Positions 1-8,931 of a DNA stretch of 64,000 nt are shown in pieces. A model generated the notes under the pieces. That model searched no databases. It worked only from the letters and a program-made list of their open reading frames with translations, and had not been told where the DNA came from. The position numbers were made by a program, and so were the translations under genes. Within the stretch, counting starts at the first letter, position 1, and every line of letters begins with the position of its first letter. Origin of the DNA: Devosia sp. (lineage in GTDB: Bacteria > Pseudomonadota > Alphaproteobacteria > Rhizobiales > Devosiaceae). The stretch lies in the NCBI RefSeq assembly GCF_025809055.1, contig NZ_CP075529.1, positions 186,001-250,000 on the forward strand, given 5' to 3'.

Positions 1-50
1 ACGAAGGCGGCTGCTCCGTTCAAGGTTGAGAACAGCATACGGAGCTCGCA

Positions 51-533
51 ATGACCGCCCTTGCACACGACTACCGCACCCCCCGGGCCTGGATCGCCCT
101 GGCCGTTTTCCTCGCCCTGGTGATCGGCATCGGCGCCCTGATCGGCACACAATCGGTCCCTGGCGTCTGGTATGAATCGCTCACCAAGCCACCGCTCAAT
201 CCGCCCAACTGGGTCTTCGGCCCGGTCTGGTTCGCGCTCTATGTGATGATCGCCGTCGCCGGCTGGCGCATCTGGATCGCGGCCCCGGCGTCTTCGGCGA
301 TGAAATTCTGGGGCGCCCAGATGCTGCTCAATTGGGCCTGGTCACCAATCTGGTTCCTGGCCCAGCTCCCCTGGGTTGCCTTCGCCGTATTGGTTGCCAT
401 GTGGCTGGCGATCCTGGGTTTTATCCTCACCGGCCGCTGCAACGATCACATCGCGCCGTGGCTGTTTGCCCCCTATCTGGCCTGGGTCAGCTTTGCCGGT
501 TATCTCAACCTCTCCATAGCCATTCTGAACTAG
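51..533 (+). CDS. tspO: TspO/MBR family tryptophan-rich sensory protein
   Basis: A 160-residue integral membrane protein with five hydrophobic segments and no cleavable signal. Family signatures are visible: W40-Y-x-x-L-x-K-P-P followed by PP-N-W-x-F-x-P-V-W60, NWAWSP-I-WF at 94-102, and PYLAWVSFAGYLN at 141-153. TspO proteins bind porphyrins and related tetrapyrroles and affect tetrapyrrole-linked gene expression in alphaproteobacteria. No pigment or haem gene lies beside it here, so its ligand cannot be inferred. Length matches the family. It precedes guaA with a 95-bp gap and is probably transcribed separately. Confidence 0.93.
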   Translation: MTALAHDYRTPRAWIALAVFLALVIGIGALIGTQSVPGVWYESLTKPPLNPPNWVFGPVWFALYVMIAVAGWRIWIAAPASSAMKFWGAQMLLNWAWSPIWFLAQLPWVAFAVLVAMWLAILGFILTGRCNDHIAPWLFAPYLAWVSFAGYLNLSIAILN

Positions 534-628
534 TCCGGGAACCGGCGGGTCAGCTCCCGCCATTTGTGCATGGCGGGTTCCGCAACACCCATCTTGCGGA
601 ATCCGCGCTGTCTGGCTAAAGCCTCGCC

Positions 629-2200
629 ATGCAGCACCCAGACACCGCCCTCCGCAACGACACCATCCTGATCGTCGACTTCGGTTCGCAGGTCACGCAA
701 TTGATCGCGCGCCGCATCCGGGAGACGGGGGTCTATTGCGAAATTCACCCCTTCCAGTCCGCTGGCGAAGCCATGGCGGCGCTCAATCCGAAGGGCGTGG
801 TGCTGTCCGGCAGCCCGGCATCGACGCTGGACGAAAACGCCCCCACGATTGACCCGGCGGTCCTCGCCGCCAATGTCCCCATCCTGGGCATCTGCTACGG
901 TCAGCAGGCCTTGTGCATGGCGCTGGGTGGCAAGGTCGAAGCCGGCCACCACCGCGAATTCGGACGCGCCGAGCTCACCGTGCAAAAGCCGTCCTCGCTT
1001 TCCGAAGGCGTTTGGGACGTGGGCACATCCCACCAGGTCTGGATGAGCCATGGTGACCGCGTCGTGCAATTGCCCGAAGGGTTTGAAGTTGTCGGCACTT
1101 CGCCCAACGCGCCCTTTGCCATGATCGCCAACGAAGCGCGCCGCATCTGGGCGGTGCAGTACCACCCGGAAGTGGTTCACACGCCCGATGGCGGAAAGCT
1201 CTACGCCAATTTCGTGCACCACATCTGCGGCATTGCCAGCAATTGGACCATGTCCGCCTATCGGCAGAAGATGGTCGAGAAGATCCGTGAGCAGGTCGGC
1301 TCCGGCCGCGTGATCTGCGGTCTGTCCGGCGGGGTGGATTCGTCCGTCGCCGCTGTCCTGATCCACGAGGCCATCGGCGATCAGTTGACCTGTATCTATG
1401 TCGATCACGGCCTGATGCGGCTGAACGAGAGCGAACAGGTCGTCACCATGTTCCGCGATCAGTTCAACATCCCGCTCGTGCATGTCGATGCCGCCGGCAA
1501 GTTCATCGGCGAGCTCGAAGGCCAGTCGGATCCCGAAACCAAGCGCAAGATCATCGGCCGCCTGTTCATCGAAGTTTTCGAGGAAGAAGCCAAGAAGCTC
1601 GGCGGTGCCGATTTCCTGGCCCAGGGCACGCTCTATCCGGACGTCATCGAGTCGGTGTCGTTCAGCGGCGGTCCCTCGGTCACCATCAAGAGTCACCACA
1701 ATGTCGGCGGGCTGCCCGAGCGCATGAACATGAAGCTCGTCGAGCCCCTGCGCGAATTGTTCAAAGACGAAGTCCGGGCGCTGGGCCGCGAACTCGGCAT
1801 TCCCGACAGCTTCATCGGCCGCCACCCATTCCCGGGCCCGGGCCTCGCCATCCGCTGTCCGGGCGGCATCACCCCCGAAAAGCTCGACATCCTGCGCCAG
1901 GCCGATGCGATCTACCTCGATGAAATCCGCAAGTCGGGTCAATATGACAAGATCTGGCAGGCCTTCGCGGTTCTGCTGCCGGTGCAGACCGTCGGCGTCA
2001 TGGGCGATGGCCGCACCTACGAATTCGTCTGTGCCCTGCGCGCCGTAACCTCCGTCGACGGCATGACGGCCGATTTCTACCAGTTCGACATGAACTTCCT
2101 TGGAAAGACCGCCACCCGCATCATCAACGAAGTCCGCGGCATCAATCGCGTCGTCTATGACGTGACCAGCAAGCCGCCCGGCACCATCGAGTGGGAATAA
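629..2200 (+). CDS. guaA: GMP synthase (glutamine-hydrolysing)
   Basis: Converts XMP to GMP using ATP and glutamine, the last step of de novo guanine nucleotide synthesis in the cytoplasm. The 523-residue protein has the full architecture. The N-terminal class I glutamine amidotransferase carries nucleophile C89 (GICYGQQ) with H179 and E181 (YHPE). The ATP pyrophosphatase P-loop SGGVDSS is at 233-239. The C-terminal dimerisation domain ends in the conserved KPPGTIEWE. Length is normal for the family. It stands alone, and its 3' end faces the convergent LuxR-type gene 19 bp away. Confidence 0.98.
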   Translation: MQHPDTALRNDTILIVDFGSQVTQLIARRIRETGVYCEIHPFQSAGEAMAALNPKGVVLSGSPASTLDENAPTIDPAVLAANVPILGICYGQQALCMALGGKVEAGHHREFGRAELTVQKPSSLSEGVWDVGTSHQVWMSHGDRVVQLPEGFEVVGTSPNAPFAMIANEARRIWAVQYHPEVVHTPDGGKLYANFVHHICGIASNWTMSAYRQKMVEKIREQVGSGRVICGLSGGVDSSVAAVLIHEAIGDQLTCIYVDHGLMRLNESEQVVTMFRDQFNIPLVHVDAAGKFIGELEGQSDPETKRKIIGRLFIEVFEEEAKKLGGADFLAQGTLYPDVIESVSFSGGPSVTIKSHHNVGGLPERMNMKLVEPLRELFKDEVRALGRELGIPDSFIGRHPFPGPGLAIRCPGGITPEKLDILRQADAIYLDEIRKSGQYDKIWQAFAVLLPVQTVGVMGDGRTYEFVCALRAVTSVDGMTADFYQFDMNFLGKTATRIINEVRGINRVVYDVTSKPPGTIEWE

Positions 2201-2219
2201 GCCCGCGCATCCATTGCCT

Positions 2220-2780
2220 CTAACCCGCCGCAAAGGTAGCGACGAAATGGACCAGCTCGCTTTGGCGTGAGGTGTCCGTTTTCTGGAAGATGTGCTGCAG
2301 ATGCGTGCGGACGGTGGATTTGGCCACCTTCAGCGCCGAGGCGACTTCGACGGTGTTGAGGCCCTTGAAGATCAGGTGCAGCACGTCGGTTTCCGCGCCC
2401 GTCAGTCCGCAGCGAGAGCGGATCTGAACCAGCGGGTCCGGCGCCACGTCGCGCTTCTGCAGCAGGATGACCGCGCGTCCGCCCGTCCGTTCTCCCGGCA
2501 CGGTCACCGGCAGCACCGTCAGGTCCATGCCCAGTCGCGGCAGGGTCATCCGGGCACTGAGGCCAGACCGCACATGCACGGATAGCTCGGCGTCGAGTTG
2601 CGCGCTGCGCAAGGTGACCTTGCCAAAGACAATCCCGAGCGGTCCGAGCTCGATACAGGCATCGGGCCTGCCCCCCTCTACGTGCAGGTGTGCATCCACC
2701 ACCAGGGTCAGCACGGGCCCGGCGTCATTGTGATGGACGCTGGGAATGCCCGGATCGGTTGCAAGCGCGGTGTTGAACAT
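2220..2780 (-). CDS. LuxR-type (GerE) transcriptional regulator
   Basis: A 186-residue protein whose last ~60 residues (124-180) form a LuxR/GerE helix-turn-helix, with LTGAETDVL leading in and VAKSTVRTHLQHIFQKT as the recognition part. The N-terminal ~115 residues do not resemble a receiver, autoinducer-binding or PAS domain, so the input is unknown. The ATG at 2780 is chosen because AGGAGG lies just upstream. The frame stays open further, but that part would overlap the start of the next gene and has no coding character. Divergently transcribed from the DUF3137-like gene, with 163 bp between them that may hold a shared control region. Confidence 0.82.
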   Translation of the reverse strand: MFNTALATDPGIPSVHHNDAGPVLTLVVDAHLHVEGGRPDACIELGPLGIVFGKVTLRSAQLDAELSVHVRSGLSARMTLPRLGMDLTVLPVTVPGERTGGRAVILLQKRDVAPDPLVQIRSRCGLTGAETDVLHLIFKGLNTVEVASALKVAKSTVRTHLQHIFQKTDTSRQSELVHFVATFAAG

Positions 2781-2943
2781 GGTGCCCTTCCTCCTGGGGT
2801 TACACCAGGGAAGACGGGAACGGGTGCCCCAATCCGGACATGACCGGCGCAATTTTTTCGTTCGCGACCATCTGCCTCCTTCATATGGATGATCCCCGGC
2901 CCGGCGGGCGTGTCTAACCTCAGGCTCGACAAGGAGGGGACTG

Positions 2944-4254
2944 ATGGCCGAGCCACCCAACAATGCCTGGCGACAATTGAGCGCTGTCGATCGGGCCCGC
3001 CTGCAGGACAAGCTTCAGCGCTACCTGCCGATGGTCCTGATCTCGGTGCTGGCCGTGCCGGTCATCGGCTTTGTCATCGCCGCGACGACAGGAAACATTT
3101 TTGCCGCACTGCCTTTCATGCTGATCGGCGTCCTTGGCCCTGTCGGCCCCTTCATCCTGGTCGGCGTGGTGATGTTCGTTTTCGCCAAGAAATTCATGGC
3201 CGCGCGAAGCGGCGGTGGCGGCGATGCGGCCGACCTTGGGCTGCCCATTCCAGAGGCGCCGCAGCCATCCGGGCAGCCCGGTGAGGAGCCTCCTCTCGCC
3301 CCGGAATCTGCCGCGCTTCTGGCCGGTATCGACGGGCGGCGCGCCGCTCTCGGCGAACAGGCGCAGGCCATGTCCCGGCTGATCGATCTGGCGGCCATGG
3401 TGCTCGTCCCCTGTGCCCTGGCGCTGGGACTGTTCACCGATGGCGGCAACAATCTCCTGCCGGCCGCCATCATCTCCGCGGTCTGCTATTTCCTCGCACG
3501 GGGCCTCACGACCCAGCATTTCCAGAAACAGTTCAGCGCCCTGTTCAAGCAGACCATGCTGCCCCAATTGCTGGACCGCCATGACCTTGCCGCTCTCGAT
3601 GCTGCCGAGCCATTGGCCCTCGAGGGAGCGACGCAGTTCGGCCTCATCCCGGCCTACGATGTCATTCGTCGGGACGATGCCTTTCGCGGGGCCCATCGCG
3701 GCGCAACGGTCACCATCGCCGAGTTCGCGGCCCTTTATGGCAGCCGTGTTGCCAAGCCGGGCCAATGGCGCCCCAAAGGTGCGCATGTGGTTGCGCAGGG
3801 CCTCCTGGTTCAGGCGCAGTTTCCCGGCAACGTCGCGGCCGTCACCATCGTCAAGCGGGCCCTGGACAAGCCTCCGCCGGACCTGCAGCGCATCGGTCTC
3901 GAAGACCCCGAGTTTGAGGAAATCTATCGGATCTGGGGCAGCGACCAGATCGGCTCCCGGGCCGCGTTGACCCCGGCCGTGATGCAGCGCCTCAAGCTCA
4001 TGGCCAACAGTACCGATCTTTTGCCGCCGATCCTCCTATTGGAAAGCGACACACTGACCCTGATCTTCGGCAAGGCCAATGCCCGCAACCTCTTCGAGCC
4101 GGGTGATGTCACCGACGCGGACATGTCGCGCCACCTCAAGCAGATCGTCACCGATCTGGACGAAGCCATGATGCTGGTGGACGAGCTGCTCGATGTCATC
4201 GCGCAGATGCCGGGCGTTCGCCTCGATCAGACCCCCACGGAGATACATCCATGA
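2944..4254 (+). CDS. DUF3137-like membrane protein
   Basis: A 436-residue protein with two N-terminal hydrophobic segments (about 28-50 and 55-82), a Pro/Ala/Glu-rich linker, and a second hydrophobic pair (about 145-188). A long soluble C-terminal region follows. The stretch after the second pair (FQKQFSALFKQTMLPQLL, then DAFRGAHRGATVTIAEF) resembles DUF3137 domains, which often sit beside LemA genes; this is pattern recognition, not a search result. AAGGAGG precedes the start. The stop overlaps the lemA start as ATGA, so the two are translationally coupled. Function unknown. Confidence 0.75.
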   Translation: MAEPPNNAWRQLSAVDRARLQDKLQRYLPMVLISVLAVPVIGFVIAATTGNIFAALPFMLIGVLGPVGPFILVGVVMFVFAKKFMAARSGGGGDAADLGLPIPEAPQPSGQPGEEPPLAPESAALLAGIDGRRAALGEQAQAMSRLIDLAAMVLVPCALALGLFTDGGNNLLPAAIISAVCYFLARGLTTQHFQKQFSALFKQTMLPQLLDRHDLAALDAAEPLALEGATQFGLIPAYDVIRRDDAFRGAHRGATVTIAEFAALYGSRVAKPGQWRPKGAHVVAQGLLVQAQFPGNVAAVTIVKRALDKPPPDLQRIGLEDPEFEEIYRIWGSDQIGSRAALTPAVMQRLKLMANSTDLLPPILLLESDTLTLIFGKANARNLFEPGDVTDADMSRHLKQIVTDLDEAMMLVDELLDVIAQMPGVRLDQTPTEIHP

Positions 4255-4820
4255 CCACCATCCTGATCATCGTCGCGGCCCTCGCCGCTATCCTCTACGG
4301 CTGGTACGCCGCCGTCATTGCCGCCCGCAACAAGGTGGGTGAAGCCCTTGGCGGCATCGATGCGCAATTGCAGCAGCGCCACGATCTCATCCCTAATGTG
4401 CTCACCATTGCCCGCCGGTTCATGGAGCACGAGGCGACCCTGCTCGAGGAGATCACGAACCTCCGCGCCCAGGCCCAGCCCCGGATCGGCGAGCGGGATT
4501 TTTCGCGCATTGCCGAAAAATTCCAGACCGAAGCGGCCTTGACCGCCGACATGACGCGCTTCTTCGCCCTGGCCGAGAATTACCCGCAACTGACCTCGTC
4601 AGGCCCGATGATGGAGGCCCAGCGGACCTATCGCGAGGTCGAGGCCCATATCGCGGCGGCCCGGCGCTTCTACAACAATGCCGTCAACACGCTGAAAAAC
4701 CGCGTCGAGACTTTCCCGGGACCTGTGGTTGCCGGAGTGGCCGGGGTGCGCACCCTGCCGCCCTTCTATGAGGCGGTCGAGGGCGCCGAAAAACCGGTGG
4801 CAGCGGCCGATCATCTTTAG
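4251..4820 (+). CDS. lemA: LemA family protein
   Basis: A 189-residue LemA-type protein: one N-terminal membrane helix (about 4-22, short outer part) and a long helical bundle. Family signatures include YNxxV-like AARNKVGEALGGIDAQLQQRHDLIPN, the central ENYPQL, and RRFYNNAVNTLKNRVETFP near the end. LemA proteins are widespread membrane proteins of poorly defined function that often sit with TPM/DUF3137-type partners. The 4-bp ATGA overlap with the DUF3137-like gene argues for coupled production. The ECF sigma factor starts 38 bp downstream and is probably in the same operon. Confidence 0.92.
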   Translation: MTTILIIVAALAAILYGWYAAVIAARNKVGEALGGIDAQLQQRHDLIPNVLTIARRFMEHEATLLEEITNLRAQAQPRIGERDFSRIAEKFQTEAALTADMTRFFALAENYPQLTSSGPMMEAQRTYREVEAHIAAARRFYNNAVNTLKNRVETFPGPVVAGVAGVRTLPPFYEAVEGAEKPVAAADHL

Positions 4821-4858
4821 TCCTTGCTGGCGGGCAGGTTCTGCGACACAGTCGCTTC

Positions 4859-5380
4859 ATGTCTGCCGCAAGTGCCGTTTCAGCCGACGATCTGGTCGGA
4901 CAGCTCTATAACAGCCTGCGCGAAATCGCCCATCGCGAGCGGCTGCGCGCGGGCCGTCCGCAGACCCTGCAGACAACCGCGCTGATCAGCGAGACATATG
5001 TCAAGCTCAGCCGCCATGGCCACTGGGAGAGCCGCGAGCATTTCCTGGCTACCGCCGCCAAGGCCATGCGCCATGTGCTGGTGGACAATGCCCGCGCTCG
5101 ACTTGCGCAGAAGCGCGGTGGCGGCCAGATCGCGGGGGACCTCGAGGAGGCCGAGGAGGCGACGGGCATTCAGGATCTGGAACTGCTGAAGCTCGATGAA
5201 GCCCTGGCCGCTCTTGAACAGCAGGATGCCCGCCTCGCCGCCGTGGTGGAGTGCCGGTTCTTCGCCGGCTACACCGATGAGGAAACAGCCAGGGTTCTCA
5301 AGGTCAGCGACCGCACGGTCCGCCGGGACTGGCTGCAGGCCCGCGCCTGGCTTTTCCGCGAAATGACCAGCGAGGATTAG
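4859..5380 (+). CDS. ECF-type sigma factor (Sigma70_ECF/TIGR02999 type, ECF43-like)
   Basis: A 173-residue sigma factor. Region 2 is recognisable from LYNSLREIAHRERLRAG, TLQTTALISETYVKL, and FLATAAKAMRHVLVDNARAR. Region 4 is a C-terminal helix-turn-helix (EETARVLKVSDRTVRRDWLQARAWLF). The LQTTALxxExYxKL pattern is the hallmark of the Sigma70_ECF class, whose ECF43 members are known to act with eukaryotic-type Ser/Thr kinases rather than anti-sigma factors. The kinase encoded tail-to-tail 10 bp away fits that role. No anti-sigma gene is present. The 38-bp gap from lemA suggests co-transcription with lemA and the DUF3137-like gene, and autoregulation is possible but not shown. Confidence 0.92.
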   Translation: MSAASAVSADDLVGQLYNSLREIAHRERLRAGRPQTLQTTALISETYVKLSRHGHWESREHFLATAAKAMRHVLVDNARARLAQKRGGGQIAGDLEEAEEATGIQDLELLKLDEALAALEQQDARLAAVVECRFFAGYTDEETARVLKVSDRTVRRDWLQARAWLFREMTSED

Positions 5381-5390
5381 GCTCGCTCGG

Positions 5391-7832
5391 TCAGGGCTGG
5401 TTGTTGTCGATCAGTGACTGCAACATGTCGAGACCATCGAGATATTGCTGGCCGGAAGGCCCCATGGCCGCGAAAAGCGGCCGTGCCGCGTCGATGGCTG
5501 ATTGGGCCACGCCATTGTCGCCCTTGAGGACGGCAACATTGGCCCGCGCCATCAGCGCCAGCCCGTAATACTGGCTTTGTTCGCCAAAGGTCGCGGCAAC
5601 GCCGGCAATGGCCGCCTCGGCATCGGCTTCGGCCTCCGCCACCTGGCCCAGCGACGCATGGGCGATGCTGCGCTGCGCCAGCAGCACCAGGTGGATGGCC
5701 CCATTGGCCGTGCCCGATGTCTCCGATACAGCAATGGCTTCGTCAAATACCGGCAGGGCCTCCTCGAACCGGCCAAGCCCGGCAAGTCCGCGCGCATAGT
5801 TGAGCTCGAGTGCGGCCAGGGATGCCGAAGGTGGAAAGATCTGCTTTCGCACCGTGACAGCCTGGCCGTAGAGATCGACCGCAAGTTCGACATTGCCGCC
5901 AAGCTGGGCGATCTGGCCGAGGGCGGAGATGGAGGCCAGGGCCACCGGGCTGCGCTCGCGCCCGGTCTGGCGCAGCATGTCCATGACATGTTCCAGCGTC
6001 ACCGACGCCCTGTCCCTCTGACCATTGCTGAGGTAATGGACGCCCAGGTTCTGCTCCAAGGTCAGCACATCAAGGCTCGTTTCGCCCAGCCAGGTCTTGA
6101 GTTCGGCAATCGACTCCTCGAGCAGGGCAATGGCGCTGTCCCGTTCGCCCCGCTCACGCAGCATGGCGGCGCGAAAGGCATTGAGCTCGGCCCTTTCCCG
6201 CGCATAGAGGCCGGGATTGCCATCAAAGAAGGCCGTGGCTTCTGCGATAAAGTCATCGGCAGCCTCAAGATCACCGCGCCGCAAGGCTCCGGCGGCCAGC
6301 AATCGTTGCGTTTGCGCCGCCAGCGCGGCATCGCCCGTCCGGTTGGCCGTCCCGATGAACTGTTCGAGGAACGGCGTAGCGGCCGAAAATTCCTCCACCT
6401 CGAAATAGAGCTCGCCCAAGGCCCGCACCGCCTGCGAATCCACCCGCCCGGCGGCAGCATCGGCCTCGAGTTGCTCGGCCGCGACATCGAGCAATTGTCT
6501 GGCGTCGCGGACGCCCTCGTCGCGATGGGCGTAGATGCCGCGAAACAATACGGCCATGAAATCCCGCAGCGACTCGCCGCGCAGGGCCTCGACCCGGGCC
6601 TGCACGCGATTGCTTTCTGCCCGCTGCATGTTCCAGCCGATCCCGATGGAGCCGGCGACAAGTGCCAATACCAGTGCCGCAGCCATGCCAACGGGCAGGG
6701 CATTGCGGCGCAGGAAGCGTCCAGTGCGATAGAGGGCATTGCCATGGCGCGCCTGCACCGGTCGATGGGTGAGGTAGCGCTCGATATCCTCGCTCATCGC
6801 GGGCACGGTCGCGTAGCGGGCCTCGGGTTCCGCCCGCAAGGCACGGGCGGTTATGGCGTCGAGATCGCCTTTCAGCTTCTGCGCCGGGATTGCAGGCAGC
6901 AGGCACCTGGTACTGGCAAGAGGTGGTTCGTCGTTGAGAATCCGGGACGCCCAGGACACCGGCACGTCGGCCATCTGCCAGGCTGGTCTGCCCGTGAGCA
7001 GCTCGAACAGCACCGCGCCAAGCCCGTAGATGTCGGTCGCCGTGGTCGCGCGCGCCCCGATCAATTGTTCCGGCGCGGCATAAGCGGGCGTCGACAGCGC
7101 CGTCGTCGTGCGGCCGGCCAGGTCTTGCGCTGCAAGAACCCGCGCAATGCCGAAGTCGAGCAGTTTTGCCGCGCCGTCGCGGTTGACCAGAATATTGCCG
7201 GGCTTGATGTCGCCGTGGACAATCAACTGCCCATGCGCATAGCCGACGGCAGCCGCCACCTCTTGTATCAGCCTGAGGCGGGTTTCGAGGCCGGCGCCTG
7301 TGCGCGCGCACCAGGCATCCACCGGCTCGCCATCGATGAAATCCATCACCATGTATGGCCGCCCGTCCTGGGTCACGCCGCCATCGATCAATCGGGCAAT
7401 GGCGGGGTGATCGAGACTGGCGAGCAATTGCCGCTCGGCCCGGAACCGGTCGAACTGCGCCAGAGCCTCCGGGCGCAGCAGTTTGACGGCTACACTCTGC
7501 TCGAACTGCCCGTCGTCGCGCTCGGCGCGATAGACTTCACCATGCCCGCCACGACCGATCAGCTCGGCAATCCGAAAGGGTCCCAGCATGGTTCCCTGGG
7601 GCAGGGACTGATAGTCGGATTTGATCTCCCCATTTGCGTCGAACAGCGGCAGGAACCCTTGGGCCCCATCCATGGCCGCGAGCAGGTCGCGTGTTTCCGC
7701 CAGCACGGCAGGCTCCAGAAACAGCGCCGACAATCGCTCATGTTGTTCCGGTGGCGACAGGTCCGAAAGGTCATCCAGAAGCTGGCGCACCTGCGACCAT
7801 TGGGTCGGCTCGAGTGTGTTTTGCCTGCGCAT
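5391..7832 (-). CDS. Transmembrane serine/threonine protein kinase with TPR-like C-terminal domain
   Basis: An 813-residue protein. A short N-terminal region precedes a Hanks-type kinase domain (about 86-355) with the glycine loop GRGGHGEVY (93-101), ATP lysine K117, catalytic loop HGDIKPGN (206-213, D208), DFG (226-228) and APE (253-255). A single membrane helix lies at about 379-400. A ~400-residue helical C-terminus with TPR-like repeats follows and would lie outside the inner membrane. The catalytic loop is HGD rather than HRD, so this is a 'non-RD' kinase that may not need activation-loop phosphorylation. It faces the ECF sigma factor tail-to-tail, and such kinases are known to phosphorylate ECF43 sigma factors. 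Its start is 126 bp from the divergent exported-protein gene. Confidence 0.93.
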   Translation of the reverse strand: MRRQNTLEPTQWSQVRQLLDDLSDLSPPEQHERLSALFLEPAVLAETRDLLAAMDGAQGFLPLFDANGEIKSDYQSLPQGTMLGPFRIAELIGRGGHGEVYRAERDDGQFEQSVAVKLLRPEALAQFDRFRAERQLLASLDHPAIARLIDGGVTQDGRPYMVMDFIDGEPVDAWCARTGAGLETRLRLIQEVAAAVGYAHGQLIVHGDIKPGNILVNRDGAAKLLDFGIARVLAAQDLAGRTTTALSTPAYAAPEQLIGARATTATDIYGLGAVLFELLTGRPAWQMADVPVSWASRILNDEPPLASTRCLLPAIPAQKLKGDLDAITARALRAEPEARYATVPAMSEDIERYLTHRPVQARHGNALYRTGRFLRRNALPVGMAAALVLALVAGSIGIGWNMQRAESNRVQARVEALRGESLRDFMAVLFRGIYAHRDEGVRDARQLLDVAAEQLEADAAAGRVDSQAVRALGELYFEVEEFSAATPFLEQFIGTANRTGDAALAAQTQRLLAAGALRRGDLEAADDFIAEATAFFDGNPGLYARERAELNAFRAAMLRERGERDSAIALLEESIAELKTWLGETSLDVLTLEQNLGVHYLSNGQRDRASVTLEHVMDMLRQTGRERSPVALASISALGQIAQLGGNVELAVDLYGQAVTVRKQIFPPSASLAALELNYARGLAGLGRFEEALPVFDEAIAVSETSGTANGAIHLVLLAQRSIAHASLGQVAEAEADAEAAIAGVAATFGEQSQYYGLALMARANVAVLKGDNGVAQSAIDAARPLFAAMGPSGQQYLDGLDMLQSLIDNNQP

Positions 7833-7958
7833 TGAGCACTCCGATCAATGCACCAGTCTATCACCCGCGCGCTCGAGGAAACCATGCATATGCAGGAGGT
7901 CGACTGCGCGCGCATGGCTCAGAATGATGGCCACCGCAATCACCGCAGGATTTCCACC

Positions 7959-8930
7959 ATGGTCATCACAAATCGTCTGGGGTGCCTCTGCGCCCTCCTT
8001 GCCGGTACGGCCCTCACGACGCCCCTGTTGGCGCAGGAAGGGCTCGACGCCGCCGCCAGTGCCTATGTCTCGGAAAAGGCCTATGAACCCATGGCTCTCG
8101 AACACATCGAGGGTGCCCTCCAGGATCTGCTGGGCGGTGACATGGACGCCATGATCCCTGCCGATCGGGATATCTCGCCCATAGAAAAGGCCATGCTGCT
8201 GATCGACACTCAGGAAGAACCTCTGACCCGGGTCCGCTACGTGCTGCGCTATCACTGGCAGACCTTTGAAAATGTGGAGGCCTCCTTCGTCGACGTTCAG
8301 CGCTTCAACCTCGGGCCGGTGACGCGCCTCGAGGCCATCGAGGCCTATGGCGAAGAAAACGTCGCTGACCCTGAAATTTTCGGGATTGGCCCCAATGTCG
8401 GCTGGCGCTTCGTCACCGTACCCAGTGCCAAGTCGGCCTCTGTGCTGCTGGCAGCAGGGCGGCGCGAGATCGCGGACGACGTCGCGGCAGCCACCAGTTG
8501 CCTTGCCAGAACATGCCTGTCGACCGAAACCGTCGACGGCCTTGCCGAATGGCAGCAATGGGAAGAGTGGCCGGAGGCGGTTCTGCCCGTCGCCTATCCC
8601 GCCGCGATCAATGTCGACGGCGAAGAGGTGTCTCCGGCCTATCTGGCTCTGGAACTGGGCGTCGCAGCGCGGCTTGCGACCGTCGATGACAGCGGCATCA
8701 CCTGGGACATGCCTCGCCCGATGGGCCCTGAAACCAGCGAGCCCAGCCTGATCATCATCATCGACCGCAATCTCGGGCAGGAAATCATGTCCGACGGAAT
8801 CCTGGGCATAGCGCCCCTCGACAAGAAGGACGACATGGATTGGACCCGCATTTCCGGTGGTGTCTATGCCGGCACATTCCGTCAACAGGAGACCCGCGCC
8901 ACCGGACCACTCTGGCCGGAGGACAACTGA
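7959..8930 (+). CDS. Exported protein of unknown function
   Basis: A 323-residue protein I do not recognise. The ATG at 7959 is preferred over upstream starts because it directly begins a signal peptide (MVITNRLG, then CALLAGTALTTPLLAQ, cleavage after about residue 26) and has an AGGA eight bases before it. The mature part is acidic, with two nearby cysteines (CLARTC) and no membrane helix, so it is probably periplasmic. It ends one base before the start of the next exported-protein gene, so the two form an operon. It is divergent from the kinase gene, which makes it a possible target or partner of that signalling pair; this is inference from position only. Confidence 0.72.
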   Translation: MVITNRLGCLCALLAGTALTTPLLAQEGLDAAASAYVSEKAYEPMALEHIEGALQDLLGGDMDAMIPADRDISPIEKAMLLIDTQEEPLTRVRYVLRYHWQTFENVEASFVDVQRFNLGPVTRLEAIEAYGEENVADPEIFGIGPNVGWRFVTVPSAKSASVLLAAGRREIADDVAAATSCLARTCLSTETVDGLAEWQQWEEWPEAVLPVAYPAAINVDGEEVSPAYLALELGVAARLATVDDSGITWDMPRPMGPETSEPSLIIIIDRNLGQEIMSDGILGIAPLDKKDDMDWTRISGGVYAGTFRQQETRATGPLWPEDN

Positions 8931-8931
8931 T

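Noticed and set aside
530..2233. A 567-codon open frame antisense to guaA
   Set aside because: It exactly shadows a certain gene; high GC removes stop codons on the opposite strand. The translation has low complexity and no recognisable domain.
5502..7835. A 777-codon open frame antisense to the kinase gene
   Set aside because: It mirrors the kinase reading frame and its composition (many Gln, Arg, Gly, His) is that of an antisense artefact.
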